This document shows, in pieces, positions 12,430-23,572 of a stretch of DNA of 64,000 bases; positions within the stretch are counted from its first letter, which is position 1, and every line of letters starts with the position of its first letter. The notes beneath the pieces are model-generated. The model was given only the letters and a program-made list of their open reading frames with translations. It was not told the DNA's origin and searched no databases. Position numbers and translations under genes: made by a program. The stretch is from positions 13,671,936-13,735,935 of the forward strand of contig NC_080422.1 in NCBI RefSeq assembly GCF_029873635.1. Reading direction: 5' to 3'. The stretch is from Malania oleifera. Taxonomy: Eukaryota; Streptophyta; Magnoliopsida; Santalales; Ximeniaceae.

Positions 12430-12735
12430 TTAAAATTTGCATTCACACACTTTCACGCTCTATACCCGAGCTTTACCTATTAGGGTTAGATAGGAGTGTA
12501 ATAGCGTCAGTCCCTTCGTGGCAGAGCTTGATGGGACCCGCGAACCACTCCGCTCAGTGCTAGTTTTATCCGGACCCCTATGGGGGAGGATGGAATTCCA
12601 AACTGGGGACCTTTTGTCAATAGGGTTAGAGCCTACCCACACATGTTTGTATATAGTTTTCCTTAACTAGGATAGAGCCATGAAGAACCCTGTATATACA
12701 TACCTACCCTGGGTCGGGACATCCTTCTCCCTATA
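12430..12735 (+). other. Conserved leader block of the nested element
   Basis: The block aligns with 5215-5500 of the coding element and contains GGAGTGTAATAGCGTCAG and CCGCTCAGTGCTAG. It is the only leader segment shared by both elements outside the LTR and primer site, so it is a candidate RNA packaging signal. Confidence 0.55.
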
Positions 12736-15600
12736 CCGTATGTAGTATATATGTTGTGAGATACCTTGTATTATACAATGCATTTTGCATCCATTTTAGA
12801 CTTACATACTACTTAGCCAGTATTCTGAAAAAGCCCAATAATGAGACCATGGTCCATCTTTTCAAAAAATGAAGCACTTGGCCCGAGCATTTTAAAATAC
12901 GGGTCAGCCCAACCCTTTTCAAACAACTCAGACCCAATTTTTAAAAATAACAAACCTAGGTCCGACCTTTTCCTAAGAAAAAACTGGGCCCAAGCCTGAT
13001 TTAAAAAAAAAAAAAAAAGGCCAAAACACAGATTTGAAAAGTGGGCCTCGGCACTATTACCTAAAAATCCAGGCCAACATTTTTTTAAGCAATCCAAGCC
13101 CAATTTCTTTTCAATTAGGGCCTGATCCCATCATAAAATAGCTTGAAACCTATATTTTAAAATACTCGAGGTCCAAGTGCACATTAAAGTCCACAAGCCC
13201 GCATTGAACAAATCCAATGGATTGATTAGCCTGGGTCAACCCCAAACTTAGATCATAATCTGACCCTTCCTAGGATCTAAGGTACATGGACCTTCATCAG
13301 GGAAAGGAACGGTTAAGGGAGAAATTGAATTGAAATCATGGCCCATCAATGGTCGTGTTAATATTGAAATCTTTCATTAGTGGAATTTTTCTAGAATTCT
13401 GGCTAAGTAGTCATTTAGGTTACATCGTATTCATGCACTTCATTTCATACATAGTCAAGCACGATAGGCTGCACGCAAGCTCATATATTTGTTTGTATGT
13501 ATAAGTGCACTAGGTACACCCATGCATAAACACCCATTGAATAACATAATCATTCCATGCTCAATTTCATAACCATGCATGCACAAGCATCTCCAATGGG
13601 CCAATAATCACATTCAAATTGTCTGCAAAATCATGGGTCAAGGTGGCAAAGTTAAAGATTCAGGGTTCCATCATTGAGTAGAACAAAAACGATCTCTTTA
13701 TTATAAGCGAAAGGTTAAGATCAAGGGAACTCTTTGTCAAATTACGGTTGAAATGTCGCAAATGCCATCGAGTTGAAGGATTGATTAGTATTCAATTTCA
13801 GAAGTGAGTTCACGTGATACAAAAATGATGTGCTTGATCACCTAAAGGCGATAACAAGAGGAATGCATCCATGTTTTTCATTTAAATCATTTTGAAATTA
13901 AATAAAATAATAATTTCTTTCAGTCTCATCTCATCCCACCCTCCTCGAATCGTCACCCTGTATATGCCAAAATTTGTCTATTTTTGCTTACATTTTGTAT
14001 AAGTGACATAGGAAATGGTTTTGCCAGTAGAAAGGACTTAGAGCCAATAGTTGGTTTTGGGGAATCTATTCAATGGGGCAAAAAAAAAAAAAAAAAAAAA
14101 GGAGATGAAGGAAAAGCCTTCAAGATGAAGTAAAAAACGCCACTTTAAGATGTTGTCAAGGAGTTTGGTGGGATGTGGATTTCAAAATGATGAAGAGTCG
14201 TAGGAGAAATATACAAAAATGACTTATTGAACTTGGTCCTACATTTGTTTGATGAAATTGATAAAAAAAGTCTCTTATCTTTGTTATCTAAGTTATGATT
14301 GGAATCTTAAAGGTATGATGATTATATTCTGATCAAATGAGGGGTGACTATCTTTGATCGACCAGTTTTCCCATAAAGAACCAAACAATGATTTACCATT
14401 TGTTAACCAAGTTGAGCCTAAATGTTAAACCAGTTTTTTCTTAAAAGTTAGTTGACCAAAAATTCAACCTGGGTTTGAGTCCTCTAGTGTTTGACAAGTC
14501 ATTTGAGGCAATGGTCGCCACCAAAATGAATCAGGCCATTCTTTCAGATACCCAAAAGAAAGTCAAAGAATAAATCCCTTGCAAGCCCTTTTGAACTTGA
14601 AAAATTCATTTCTTGATTAACCTGTCAAAGGATCACACCCTACACTGGGGCAGTTTTAAAAAAATCAATCCCAAATGAAGTTCAAATGAAAAGGAAGTTA
14701 AGATTCCTTCATAAAAGGAAAAACAAAAGTTGCAGTAAAAGAAGAAGAAGATGAAAAAATGAAAGAAAAAAGGAAAAGGAAAGAAGAAGAAAAGGAAGAA
14801 TAAAGGAAAATATGGGACATACTACATATGTGATCTTTGACCAAATTACCCTTGATGAAATCGATAAATTTTGAGCCTTATTTAAATCTTTCTTTCTTCA
14901 ACCCATACCTTTAGCCTAAGTTACGATCCAAATGAAAGTCCTGACCAGATTGGTATACATTGTTGTCTCAAATGATTTGTCAGACTCAATATTGAGTCTG
15001 AACTACGTAATGACCTGATCCTGAAAAGGTACGTAGGCAGCTTGTTCAAATAACAAGTTCGGTAAACACTTTGCGAATACTGCACCACAAATTGGGGCAG
15101 AAATTTTTATTATGGGAGGTAATTTTTGAGCCTTAGTTTCCTCGTTCTTGGTGAAACCTAAATCCTAAACTTACATTTCGTCCCGTGTCTTAAAGGCCAC
15201 CCTGAGACTGGAATATTGATCAGACTACTTAATAAGATACTAGTCATAATTCAAGACAAGGAGTTTGAAATAAGCTTGAAATAAGTAAGAAATAATCTCT
15301 AAAGTGGTGATACAATGGAGGAATTATGGTTATGAGGTTACTAAAAAAAAGGAAAAAAAGAAAAAGGAAAAAAAGAAAAAAAAGAAAAAAAAAAAGAGGG
15401 TTTGCCCATTGATATGATTCCTTAAGCTAGCAAAGTTACATTAGTGTCAAGGTACAAGTAAAAAGTGTCTCCAATTTAACAAGCACAGAAAATCAAGCAA
15501 AGACAAGCAAGTTTGTGCATTCCATCCATATTCTTATTGAGATTGAGTCATCTGATTGCATGTTTATTTATATAAATTTCAAAGAGATTTTAAAACACTA
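12736..15600 (+). other. Non-coding interior of the nested element
   Basis: Bases 12813-13270 are rich in short GGCCCAAG-type units resembling those at 1500-2170. Bases 13280-15550 have no frame of interest. An A tract lies at 14081-14100, an A/G tract at 14700-14810 and another at 15340-15400. Bases 14830-14955 align with 31183-31300, and 14990-15060 contains GGTACGTAGGCAGC, a motif common in the 3' non-coding part of Tat-type elements. Confidence 0.6.
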
Positions 15601-15639
15601 AGGATGCAACTCGAAAAAGATACTTATGGAGAAAGAGCA

Positions 15640-15960
15640 GCCTCACTGGGGCAAATGTTATGTCAGGTTTCAAAGATTTTCTTATTAAAAAAGAATCCAA
15701 CAATAGAGTCAAGATCGGTGACAGATGAATTTAACTGGGGCAAATTTCGAGTTGAGTTCCAGTAGGTCCCATTCAAGCGCCTTCTTATTAGATTGGAATA
15801 TGAAATCAGGGTCCAAATCAGTTGTAGGTCCATTCAACTGGGGCAGGATTTGTGATTTTCATTTGAGCCGAGTCAATCATTTTCATGACCCAATGAATCA
15901 AGAAGATTGAGTCAAGATCAGTTACAGACCCATTCAAATGTGGCGAGTTTCATGTAGAGA
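15640..15960 (+). repeat. Short tandem repeat, unit about 100 bp
   Basis: The phrase ACTGGGGCAAATTTC and variants recur at about 15647, 15736, 15838 and 15936, with related text between (GTCAAGATCRGT, CCCATTCAA). This gives about four diverged units. Confidence 0.6.
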
Positions 15961-15989
15961 TCAAAGATGAGGTCATTGATCATAAGCGC

Positions 15990-16500
15990 GTTGGGAGAAA
16001 AGATTCATGCATTGTCATGCATTACCCAAATTTCACGCATTGACATGCATTACCTAAATTTCATATATTGCCCTGCATTCCATGCATTACCATACACCTT
16101 ATGCATTGCCATGTATTTCATACACCACTTAAATTTCATGCATTGTCATGCATTCCATGCATTACCATACATCTCATGCATAGTCATGCACTTCATGCAT
16201 TACCTACATTTCATACATTGCCATGCGTTACTTTACATGACATGCATTGCTCAAATTTCATGCATTACCATGGCTTGCATGCGTTACCTAAATTTCATAC
16301 ATTGTCATGCATTACTCTGCATGACATGCATTAACTAATTTCATGCATTCTCATGCATTTCATGCATTAGCCTACATGTCATGCATGCATTGCCATGCAC
16401 TTCATTCATTACCTACATTTCATGCATTGTCATGCATTTCATGCATTACCTCACATTTCACACATTACCATACATTTCATGCATCATTATGCATTGCACA
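15990..16500 (+). repeat. CATGCATT-rich low-complexity array
   Basis: Dozens of CATGCATTRCC and TTTCATGCATT units of variable spacing fill this stretch. ATGCAT is self-complementary, so the array is full of short palindromes. The overlapping His/Cys-rich frames are artefacts of the repeat. Confidence 0.8.
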
Positions 16501-16549
16501 CGAATAAAAAATAAAAAATAAAAAATAAAAAAATATAAAATGAAGAAAT

Positions 16550-16700
16550 GCATACACATAGCGACATATCCTTTCACTCTGGTATCATAAGTTAGCAGCA
16601 TGCATACCAATAGCAACATATCACTGCATTCTAGCATCGTAAGTTATCAACATGCATACATATAGCAGCATATCATTGCATTCTAACATCACAAGCAGCA
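16550..16700 (+). repeat. Tandem repeat, unit about 55-60 bp, about 2.5 copies
   Basis: Units contain GCATACATATAGCAGCATATCA and CATTCTAACATC variants, starting near 16550, 16600 and 16650. Confidence 0.6.
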
Positions 16701-16999
16701 ATAGAGCATCCTTCACACCTGTCTTGTTGAATAAGCTGTCGAATGATCATGTGACATCCTTATTTGAGAGCTTTCTACTATGTTAATATTTGAAATGGGG
16801 TAGCTGACCCCAAGCGCCCATTGATTTACTTGGAAACTGGGGTAACTGACCCCAGACACACATTGATTTATATTAAAACTCGGGCAACAGATCCCAAAGA
16901 CAAGGGGATTCATTCATTGACATTCGGACATTACCCCAAGTGCTTTTTCCAAAAAGAGTAACCATTTTCCAAAATTTGGTTTCACACTTTGTTACTGGT

Positions 17000-17270
17000 T
17001 GAGATGGTTCAAATCATCATATCCGCTATGGCTTGGATTCTTACATTCGAAGCAAGCCATCATTGTGTCTCATGGCTCGGATCATCGTATCCACTAAGAC
17101 TTGGATTCTTACATTCGAAGCGAGCCATCATTGTGTCTCATGGCTCAGATCATCGTATCCGCTACGGCTCGGATTCTTACATTCAAAACAAGCCATCATT
17201 GTGTCCCATGGTTTGAATCATTGTATCCACTACGACTCGGATTCTTACATTCGAAGCAAGCCATCATTGT
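17000..17270 (+). repeat. Tandem repeat, unit 68 bp, four copies
   Basis: GGATTCTTACATTCGAAGC recurs at 17034, 17102, 17170 and 17238, an exact 68-bp spacing. 68 is not a multiple of three, and the three overlapping short frames here are the same repeat read in different phases, so it is not coding. Confidence 0.85.
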
Positions 17271-18905
17271 ACTTAGGCGTTCAGGTTCTCAAACCCAGTG
17301 CAAATTAGTCTCATTGTACTTTGGCGCTCAGGTTCTCAAACCCAGTGCAAGTTAGTCTCATGTACTTAGGCGCTCGGGTTCTCAGACCCAGTGCAAGTTA
17401 GCCTCATATACTTAGGCGCTCAGGTTCTCAAACCCAATACAAGTTAGTCTTATGTACTTAGGCGCTCGGGTTCTCAAACCCAGTGCAAGTTAGTCTTATG
17501 CACTTAGGCGCTCGGGTTCTCAAACCTAGTGCAAGTTAGTATCATTATACTTTGGCGCTCGGGTTCTCAAACCCGGTGCAAGTTAGACTTATGTACTTAG
17601 GTGCTCAGGTTCTCAAACCCAGTGCATGTTAGTCTCATGTACTTAGGCACTCAGGTTCTCAAACCCAGTGCAAGTTAGTATCGTTGTACTTTGGCTTTCG
17701 GGTTCTCAAACCTAGTGCAAGTTAGTCTCATGTACTTTGGCGCTCGGTTTCTCAAACCAAGTGAAAGTTAGTCTCACATATTTAGGCACTCGGGTTTTCA
17801 AACCCAATGCAAGTTAGACTCGTGTACTTAGGCGCTTAGGTTCTCAAACCTAGTGCAAGTTAGTCTCATGTACTTAGGCACTCGGGTTCTCAAACCCAGT
17901 GCAAGTTAGTATCATTGTACTTTGGTGCTCGGGTTCTCAAACCCGGTGCAAGTTAGACTCATGTACTTAGGTGCTCGGGTTCTCAAACCTAGTGCAAGTT
18001 AGTCTCATGTACTTTGGCGCTTGGTTTCTCAAACGTGTTGGGCTTTTGTGGAGCCTAGTTGTGTCTTAATTTGGATGACGACCCGACCTCCGTTTAATTA
18101 GAGATTTCTATCCTAAGGCTTAGTCCATGGAGCGAAGAGTGCTTTCTTCCTGAGAGAGAGCGAGAGCGAGAGAATTGTATCGCCGCACTCTCTGTGCTTT
18201 CTTCCTGATAATATTGAAATCCCTGCAACTCCGTGGACGTAGGCAAAATTGCTGAACCACGTAAATATTGTCTTGTGCGTGTGATTGCATTTTTCTTTGG
18301 TGTCATTCTTTCTCTATTTGTTTCTCACAGGTTTCGGGAATTTGTTTGAATATTCCTAACAAAACGAAGTGCAAGTTAGTCTCACATACTTAGGCACTCA
18401 AGTTTTCAAACCCAGTGCAAGTTAGTCTCATGTACTTTGGCACTCGATTTCTCAAACCAAGTGCAAGTTAGTCTCACATACTTAGGCGCTCAGGTTCTCA
18501 AACCAAGTACAAATTAGTCTCATGAACTTAGGCATTCGGGTTCTTACACCCGATGCAAGTCATCATCATATACTTAGGCATTTTGGTTCCTACGCCCGAT
18601 GCAAGTCATCATCATATACTTAGGCATTCGGGTTCTTACGCCTGATGCAAGTCATCAACATATACTTAGGCACTGGGGTTCTTACACCCGATGCAAGTCA
18701 TCATCATATACTTAGACACTCAGGTTCTTACGCCCGATGCAAGTCATCATCATATACTTAGGCACTCGGGTTCTTACACCCGATGCAAGTCATCATCATA
18801 TACTTAGGTAGTCGGGCTCTTACACTCGATGCAAAACATCCTCATATACTTAGGCACTCGGGTTCTTACACCCGATGCAAGTCATCATCATATACTTCAG
18901 CCTTT
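17271..18905 (+). repeat. Tandem array, unit about 46 bp, about 28 copies, interrupted by a solo LTR
   Basis: The unit is close to GGCGCTCGGGTTCTCAAACC followed by CAGTGCAAGTTAGTCTCATGTACTTA. From about 18530 it changes to a variant with TTCTTACACCCGATGCAAGT. The array is contiguous with no unique spacers. A copia-like solo LTR sits inside at 18036-18361. A related kind of array lies at 52560-52930 in another member of this family. Confidence 0.88.
18036..18361 (+). mobile_element. Ty1/copia-like solo LTR, 326 bp
   Basis: It starts TGTTGGGCTTTTG, ends ATTCCTAACA, and is flanked by the 5-bp duplication AAACG (18031-18035 and 18362-18366). The phrases CCGTGGACGTAGGC and GCTGAACCACGTAAAT are typical of the downstream part of copia LTRs and give the + orientation. 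It has no internal region, so it is a recombination product, inserted after the surrounding array had formed. Confidence 0.9.
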
Positions 18906-19202
18906 GGGTTCTCAAACTTGATGCAAGTCCTCCTTTTCAGTTTCTATTGACTCGTTCAAAAATATTAGTTGGATTACATTGTTCATTCACAAAGTTATCT
19001 TCTAGAGAATTATGCTAAGCATTTCAAGATTGCCCTAATCACTCTTTGTTATCCTTGATTGGCAAAAGCAAACAATACCTGATTGAAAAGCCCCAGACAG
19101 TTGTGTGGCTTGACTAAAATATGTGTCTTTTATCTTTGCAGGCTTGTTGCTACAAAAAACGTAGGAGAGTTCCTATCGTTACATTGAATCAACAAAACCT
19201 AC

Positions 19203-19215
19203 AAAGAGGGGCAAC
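19203..19215 (+). other. Polypurine tract of the nested element
   Basis: AAAGAGGGGCAAC lies directly before the 3' LTR start at 19216. The counterpart in the minus-strand relative (52383-52400) reads AAGAGGGGTAGC. This is the expected site for plus-strand priming. Confidence 0.65.
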
Positions 19216-19248
19216 TGTAGACACCCTATTTTTGCCCAGGGCCCAATA

Positions 19249-19312
<64 letters not shown>

Positions 19313-19468
19313 TTCGTGTTATTATTATTATTACTTATATATTATTGTTACCTTATTATTATTATTTTTACTATTATTACTATTATTTTTAATAATAATA
19401 ATATTATTATTATTATTAAATTATTATTATTCTTAGTATTATTATTTATTATTACTTGTCTATAATTA

Positions 19469-19502
<34 letters not shown>

Positions 19503-19684
19503 CATAGTATTTTATTATTATTACCATGACCATTCTCATTACTATTATTAATATTACTTCTCTTATTATCATTATCATTATTTTAAATATTATTTTATTA
19601 TTAGGGTATTATAATTATTATTATTACTTTACTATTATTTTTCTTATTATCCTTATTATTATTATTATTATTATTAAATATTAC

Positions 19685-19737
<53 letters not shown>

Positions 19738-19900
19738 CATACTATTATTGTATTATTATTATTTTCAAATCTTGTCATTATTATATTACTATTATTATTA
19801 TTATTAAGATATTATTATTATTAGTTACCATATTCATTATCACTATAAAAGTATAAAAAGAAAAAAAAAAAAAAAGAAGTAGCTTTAGGGTTTAGTTTGT

Positions 19901-19910
19901 TTTATAAATA
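19901..19910 (+). promoter_or_regulatory. TATA-like box of the 3' LTR
   Basis: TTTATAAATA lies at the boundary between the ATT-rich upstream part and the GC-rich downstream part. The solo LTR at 32610-35823 has a similar TATTTATAGG at the same boundary on its minus strand (about 35122-35134). Confidence 0.5.
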
Positions 19911-21036
19911 CGAAGGTGAACAAGAGCACAGTACGGGGGCGCGCGGAGAGCCAAACGAAACAAAGGGAAAAAAAAAGCCTAATCTTGGCCCCCCTTGCTG
20001 TGCTTCCTTCCCTTTATTCCCGGCCAACCCAAGTCCTTCGCCCAACTCCCTTTCTTCCTTCATCCCTCGTTCCCCTCTATTCCTACACAACCTTCCCCTG
20101 CTCCCTCTACAGCCCGTCACCAAGCTACCAGCCCATCTGCAGCCTCATCTGCTGCAAGTCGCCGCCGAACAGCAGCAACCCGAAGCCTTCTCATCTGCCA
20201 GCAACCACCGCACACCGTCTGCGGCTGCCCACTGTCAGCGCCAGCCACACAGTCCAGCCACCACCATGAGCTACCTTCGACTAGATCCAGTTGCAGGGGA
20301 GCCTTTACTGCCATACACACTCTCTTCTCCCCCTCATCACTCCATTCTCTTACTCTTTCCTTTGCACGCAGGGCAGCAGCCGTACGAAATCACAGTCGCA
20401 ACTACCGCGGCGTCACAGAAAATTCCGTCGTCATCCCCAGCAACTCCGGCTACCCCTGCTTCTCATGGCACCCAGGCACAACCACAGCCATCTCCATCGG
20501 CTCCCCACCGCGAGTCCACTCTTCCAAACCTCCTTCTCCAGCCACCAGCCATAGCAGCAGCGGCCCCTCCGCGGCTTGCTCTCCCGCAGCCACAGCCATC
20601 GCCGAGGCGAGCCACCATAGCCGCCCTCCAGGATTACCGGCCAACCCGTTCTTCCACCTCAAGCCCGGCGAGCCCCTGCACCAACCCCAACTCAGGCCTG
20701 CTCCCCCACGGCCACAGGCACTAGTCTCCACCCGCTGCAGCTCTGGCGACCTCCAGCATCACCCCCAACGCTAAGCCCCTACTAAGCACGCACACACTCT
20801 TGTGTGTTTTCTTTAATATGCAGGATTAAGCTCTTGATTGTATATATTAAATAGTTACTTGTTTATGCTTATTTATTTATTTATTTCTAGATATTAAATA
20901 TGGTTGTAGAAATTTTATTGTAGAAATTCATTTAATAGTTAAAGTATAAATTCTTGTTGTATTAATAATGTAGATATAGGAGTTTTATAAGTTATGATTT
21001 ATGTTTTAGTGTTTAAATGCAGTAATATCGGTTGTA

Positions 21037-21256
21037 GTTATTTGTGTATAGAATATTCAAGTCGTATACCTAATATTAGATTATTAAAATATTAATATTC
21101 ATTTTATAAGGTGTAGGTTGTACATAATATTTAGTACGTATTTCTAGTTATTTGTGTATAGAATATTCAAGTCGTATACCTAATATTAGATTATTAAAAT
21201 ATTAATATTCATTTTATAAGGTGTAGGTTGTACATAATATTTAGTACGTATTTCTA
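21037..21256 (+). repeat. Identical 110-bp tandem duplication
   Basis: GTTATTTGTGTATAGAATAT starts at 21037 and again at 21147, and by reading the two 110-bp copies show no difference. Identity against an old background implies a recent duplication or conversion. Confidence 0.8.
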
Positions 21257-22140
21257 GGATTTGATTATTTCTATACTAAATTATATTATTAAAGTTAGAT
21301 TGATTATTAACACTTATGGTTTAACATTGAGCTTTCGACTATTATGATATATAATCTTTACAAGTTATAATTTATAGTATTAGTAGTATATTTTTATTCT
21401 TTTTATTTAGCTATTTAAAATTTTGGTAAAATACGAAAAATTATAAAAAGTAGAAAATTAGGAGAAATATTTAAAAATATTTTTGATTTGTTGTTATTTC
21501 AAAATTCAGCAAAATGTGAAAAGAATATAAAATCAGAAAAGTAGAAAAAGCCAAGAAAAATATTTTGAAACTTGAAAATCACCTCTTTTTTTTTTTGAGT
21601 TCCAAAAACCTCCCAACTAGTATTTTAATACTTAGAAAAACCCTAAAAGATTTCCAAAATTTGGGAGTGTATTTTGTAAATTATTTTTGATTTTATCCCT
21701 ATGATTTTAATGTGAGGGTGTCAACTTTCAGGCTTCACATACCCTTAGTTCTGAGGGAATATGTATATATTTATATATTACGTATATTCTTGTATTATTT
21801 ATTTATTTATTTATATTGCATGAATATTTGTAAATCCACTAATAGAGGAGTAATTTGAAAGACTTATTAGATTAACTTAGGGATAATTCCAAATTAATTA
21901 GGTACCGTTCGTAAAAACGGGTGCGTAGGGGATGTTAGTACCTTTCCCTCGCATAACAGAACTCTCGACCCCAACTCTGGTAGCATAGACCCATTATACC
22001 CTTAACGGGGTAGTAATCATGTGTTCTAACCACACTAAAAGGTTAGTGGCGACTCCGATACTCATTGTTTTCCTCGAAAATATTAAACCACATTTTTTAT
22101 TTCGCCGCCCGAGGCACCTGTGTGCCGGGACGTCGCGACT

Positions 22141-22607
22141 GCAACCATAACAAAGGGATCTCCAATCCCGCGCCCTTAGATCTCTATCGCAGTATATATG
22201 ATGGAATCCGAAATGATTAGGCAGGGGTACCATCCGGAAAAGGGGCTCAGAAAATACCTACAAGCAATCCGAAAGCCACTAATGCTTAAGGAAGTGAAAG
22301 ACCGATATGGCCTTGGCTACATACCCACAGCGGCAAACCAGAGGAAGAAAGCTGAAGAGAAGAAGATGCAAAGGGTGGAAAGACTCACTGGTGAAACAAA
22401 CTCCAAGGGAGGACTAATTGTCCCGTCCATCAGCCAGACCTTCATGAAAAGCAGTCAATCCAACCTAGAGGCAGAATTGTGGCAACTGAGCGTATCAGGG
22501 TTGGATGCTGAAGTCCCCTCAGGCAATTCTGCAGAGTGGATCCGTCGTCTCCAACCAGGAGTACAGCTTCAGAACTAGAGCTCTTTTGATTTACCAGATA
22601 TCATCAG
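22141..22607 (+). pseudogene. Pol continuation: G-patch-like domain between protease and reverse transcriptase
   Basis: The frame continues the protease gene after the nested insertion. The segment MIRQGYHPEKGLRKYLQAI to DRYGLGYIPT (about 22213-22330) has the glycine pattern of the G-patch found at this place in Tat/Ogre elements, where it may bind RNA or RNA helicases. Basic residues follow (QRKKAEEKKMQR). An in-frame TAG lies at 22576. The exon probably ends at 22607 at CAG|GTAATG. Confidence 0.72.
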
Positions 22608-22772
22608 GTAATGATCTTTATTCAAAATTTGTGTAGTTTTGTTTTTCTTTTGTATTCCCCTAGCCACTGAAAAACCGGGGAAGCTCCTTAATGAAAATGA
22701 ATTATGCATTCCTTGTCATTTATGTGCATCTTTGAAATTAGTTGTCAAAATTTGTTTGTTAATTTCATGTAG
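22608..22772 (+). other. Probable intron in pol, 165 bp
   Basis: The donor is CAG|GTAATG and the acceptor TTTCATGTAG|GAATATAG, with a T-rich interior. Splicing joins a split codon (AG|G) and keeps the reading frame from PDII into RNIENNN. Unspliced, the frame meets TAA at once. An intron at this place, between protease and reverse transcriptase, is an established feature of Ogre elements. Confidence 0.7.
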
Positions 22773-23261
22773 GAATATAGAAAATAACAACACCAGAATC
22801 CCTCGCCAAGTAATTGACAATAACTTTGAAAATCTAATCCATGAAACCGAAGTTGAAGATCAAGAAATAAACTTATCCCTTGAAATGGAAAAAATGTTAA
22901 AATCAGATGAAAACCAACCTTGACCAGTAGCGATCCCACCATTATGATTAATCTGGGAACCGAGGAAGAACCCAAGCAGGTGAAAATCGGGGCACTACTA
23001 AAGGGTGAGGAAAAGGACAAAATGATTGAATTATTAAGGGAATATTGGGACGTGTTTGCCTGGTCGTACGAAGACATGCCAGGTTTAGACACAGATTTAG
23101 TGACCCCTAAGATCCCACTTCACCTGGATTCAAACCCAATAAAGCAGAAACTGAGGAGAATGCGGCCGGAGATGTTACTTAAGATAAAGGAGGAGGTACA
23201 GAAACAATTTGAGGCAGGATTCTTGAAGGTAGCACAGTACCCTGAATGGATGACCAACGTT
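22773..23261 (+). pseudogene. N-terminal part of reverse transcriptase, cut by a CACTA element
   Basis: A first frame (22773-22922) encodes an acidic linker and ends in TGA. The next (22920-23261) has DVFAWSYEDMPGLDTD and KQKLRRMRPEMLLKIKEEV, then FEAGFLKVAQYPEWMTNV, the conserved start of Ty3/gypsy reverse transcriptase just before the first catalytic block. It stops where CACTACAAAA begins at 23262. No palm motif, RNase H or integrase is visible later in the window, so the rest was deleted. Confidence 0.88.
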
Positions 23262-23572
23262 CACTACAAAAAAACTGGTTTTTAATGACGAAAGTATTAG
23301 TGACGAATTTAATTGCGTCACTAAAAGTTTGTATTAGTGACGGTTTTTAAGAATCGTCACTAATAGTCTTAGCATTAGTGACGGTTTTAGAAGCCGTCAC
23401 TAATACAATACTATTAGTGACGGTTTAAAAACCGTCACTAATACTTTCATTACTAATAACAGCGCGGTAAATAATTTCAGTGCGAAAATTTTTTCGAAAA
23501 AATATTAGCGACGATTCTACAGTATTAGTGACGGTTTTGAAACCGTCACTACTAGTTTTTTATTTATAAAAT

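Larger units (their letters stand above)
10424..22140 (+). mobile_element. Nested non-coding Tat/Ogre-like element (LARD-like), with two LTRs
   Basis: The element starts TGTAGACACC and its 3' LTR ends CGTCGCGACT, with flanking duplications GCAAC at 10419-10423 and 22141-22145. It has a 5' LTR, a degraded tRNA-Arg primer site, 7.8 kb of internal sequence without coding capacity, a purine tract and a 3' LTR. It shares with the host element the U5 block, the primer site, a leader block and a 3' block near 14830-14955. The rest is tandem arrays. It depended on proteins from a coding relative. The two LTRs differ greatly in length (947 and 2925 bp). Confidence 0.92.
19216..22140 (+). mobile_element. 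3' LTR of the nested element, 2925 bp
   Basis: It starts TGTAGACACC. Bases 19250-19830 are almost pure ATT-type microsatellite. A TATA-like TTTATAAATA lies at about 19901, followed by a GC- and proline-codon-rich stretch (19910-20775) and then AT-rich sequence. Bases 21037-21256 are two copies of a 110-bp unit that I read as identical. The U5 block is at 21900-22060. The final dinucleotide is CT instead of CA. A 275-codon frame (19897-20724) in the GC-rich part is low in complexity, has overlapping open frames and is probably not a gene. Confidence 0.9.

Noticed and set aside
15967-16338. His/Cys/Ile-rich frame of 123 codons
   Set aside because: It is the CATGCATT repeat read in one phase; other phases are equally open.
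17271-18905. Regular repeats resembling a CRISPR array
   Set aside because: Units are contiguous without unique spacers, drift gradually, and lie inside a plant retrotransposon.
19897-20724. 275-codon open frame, serine/proline-rich, in the 3' LTR
   Set aside because: It lies in a GC-rich low-complexity leader with long open frames in several phases at once and no domain; not conserved in the other LTRs.
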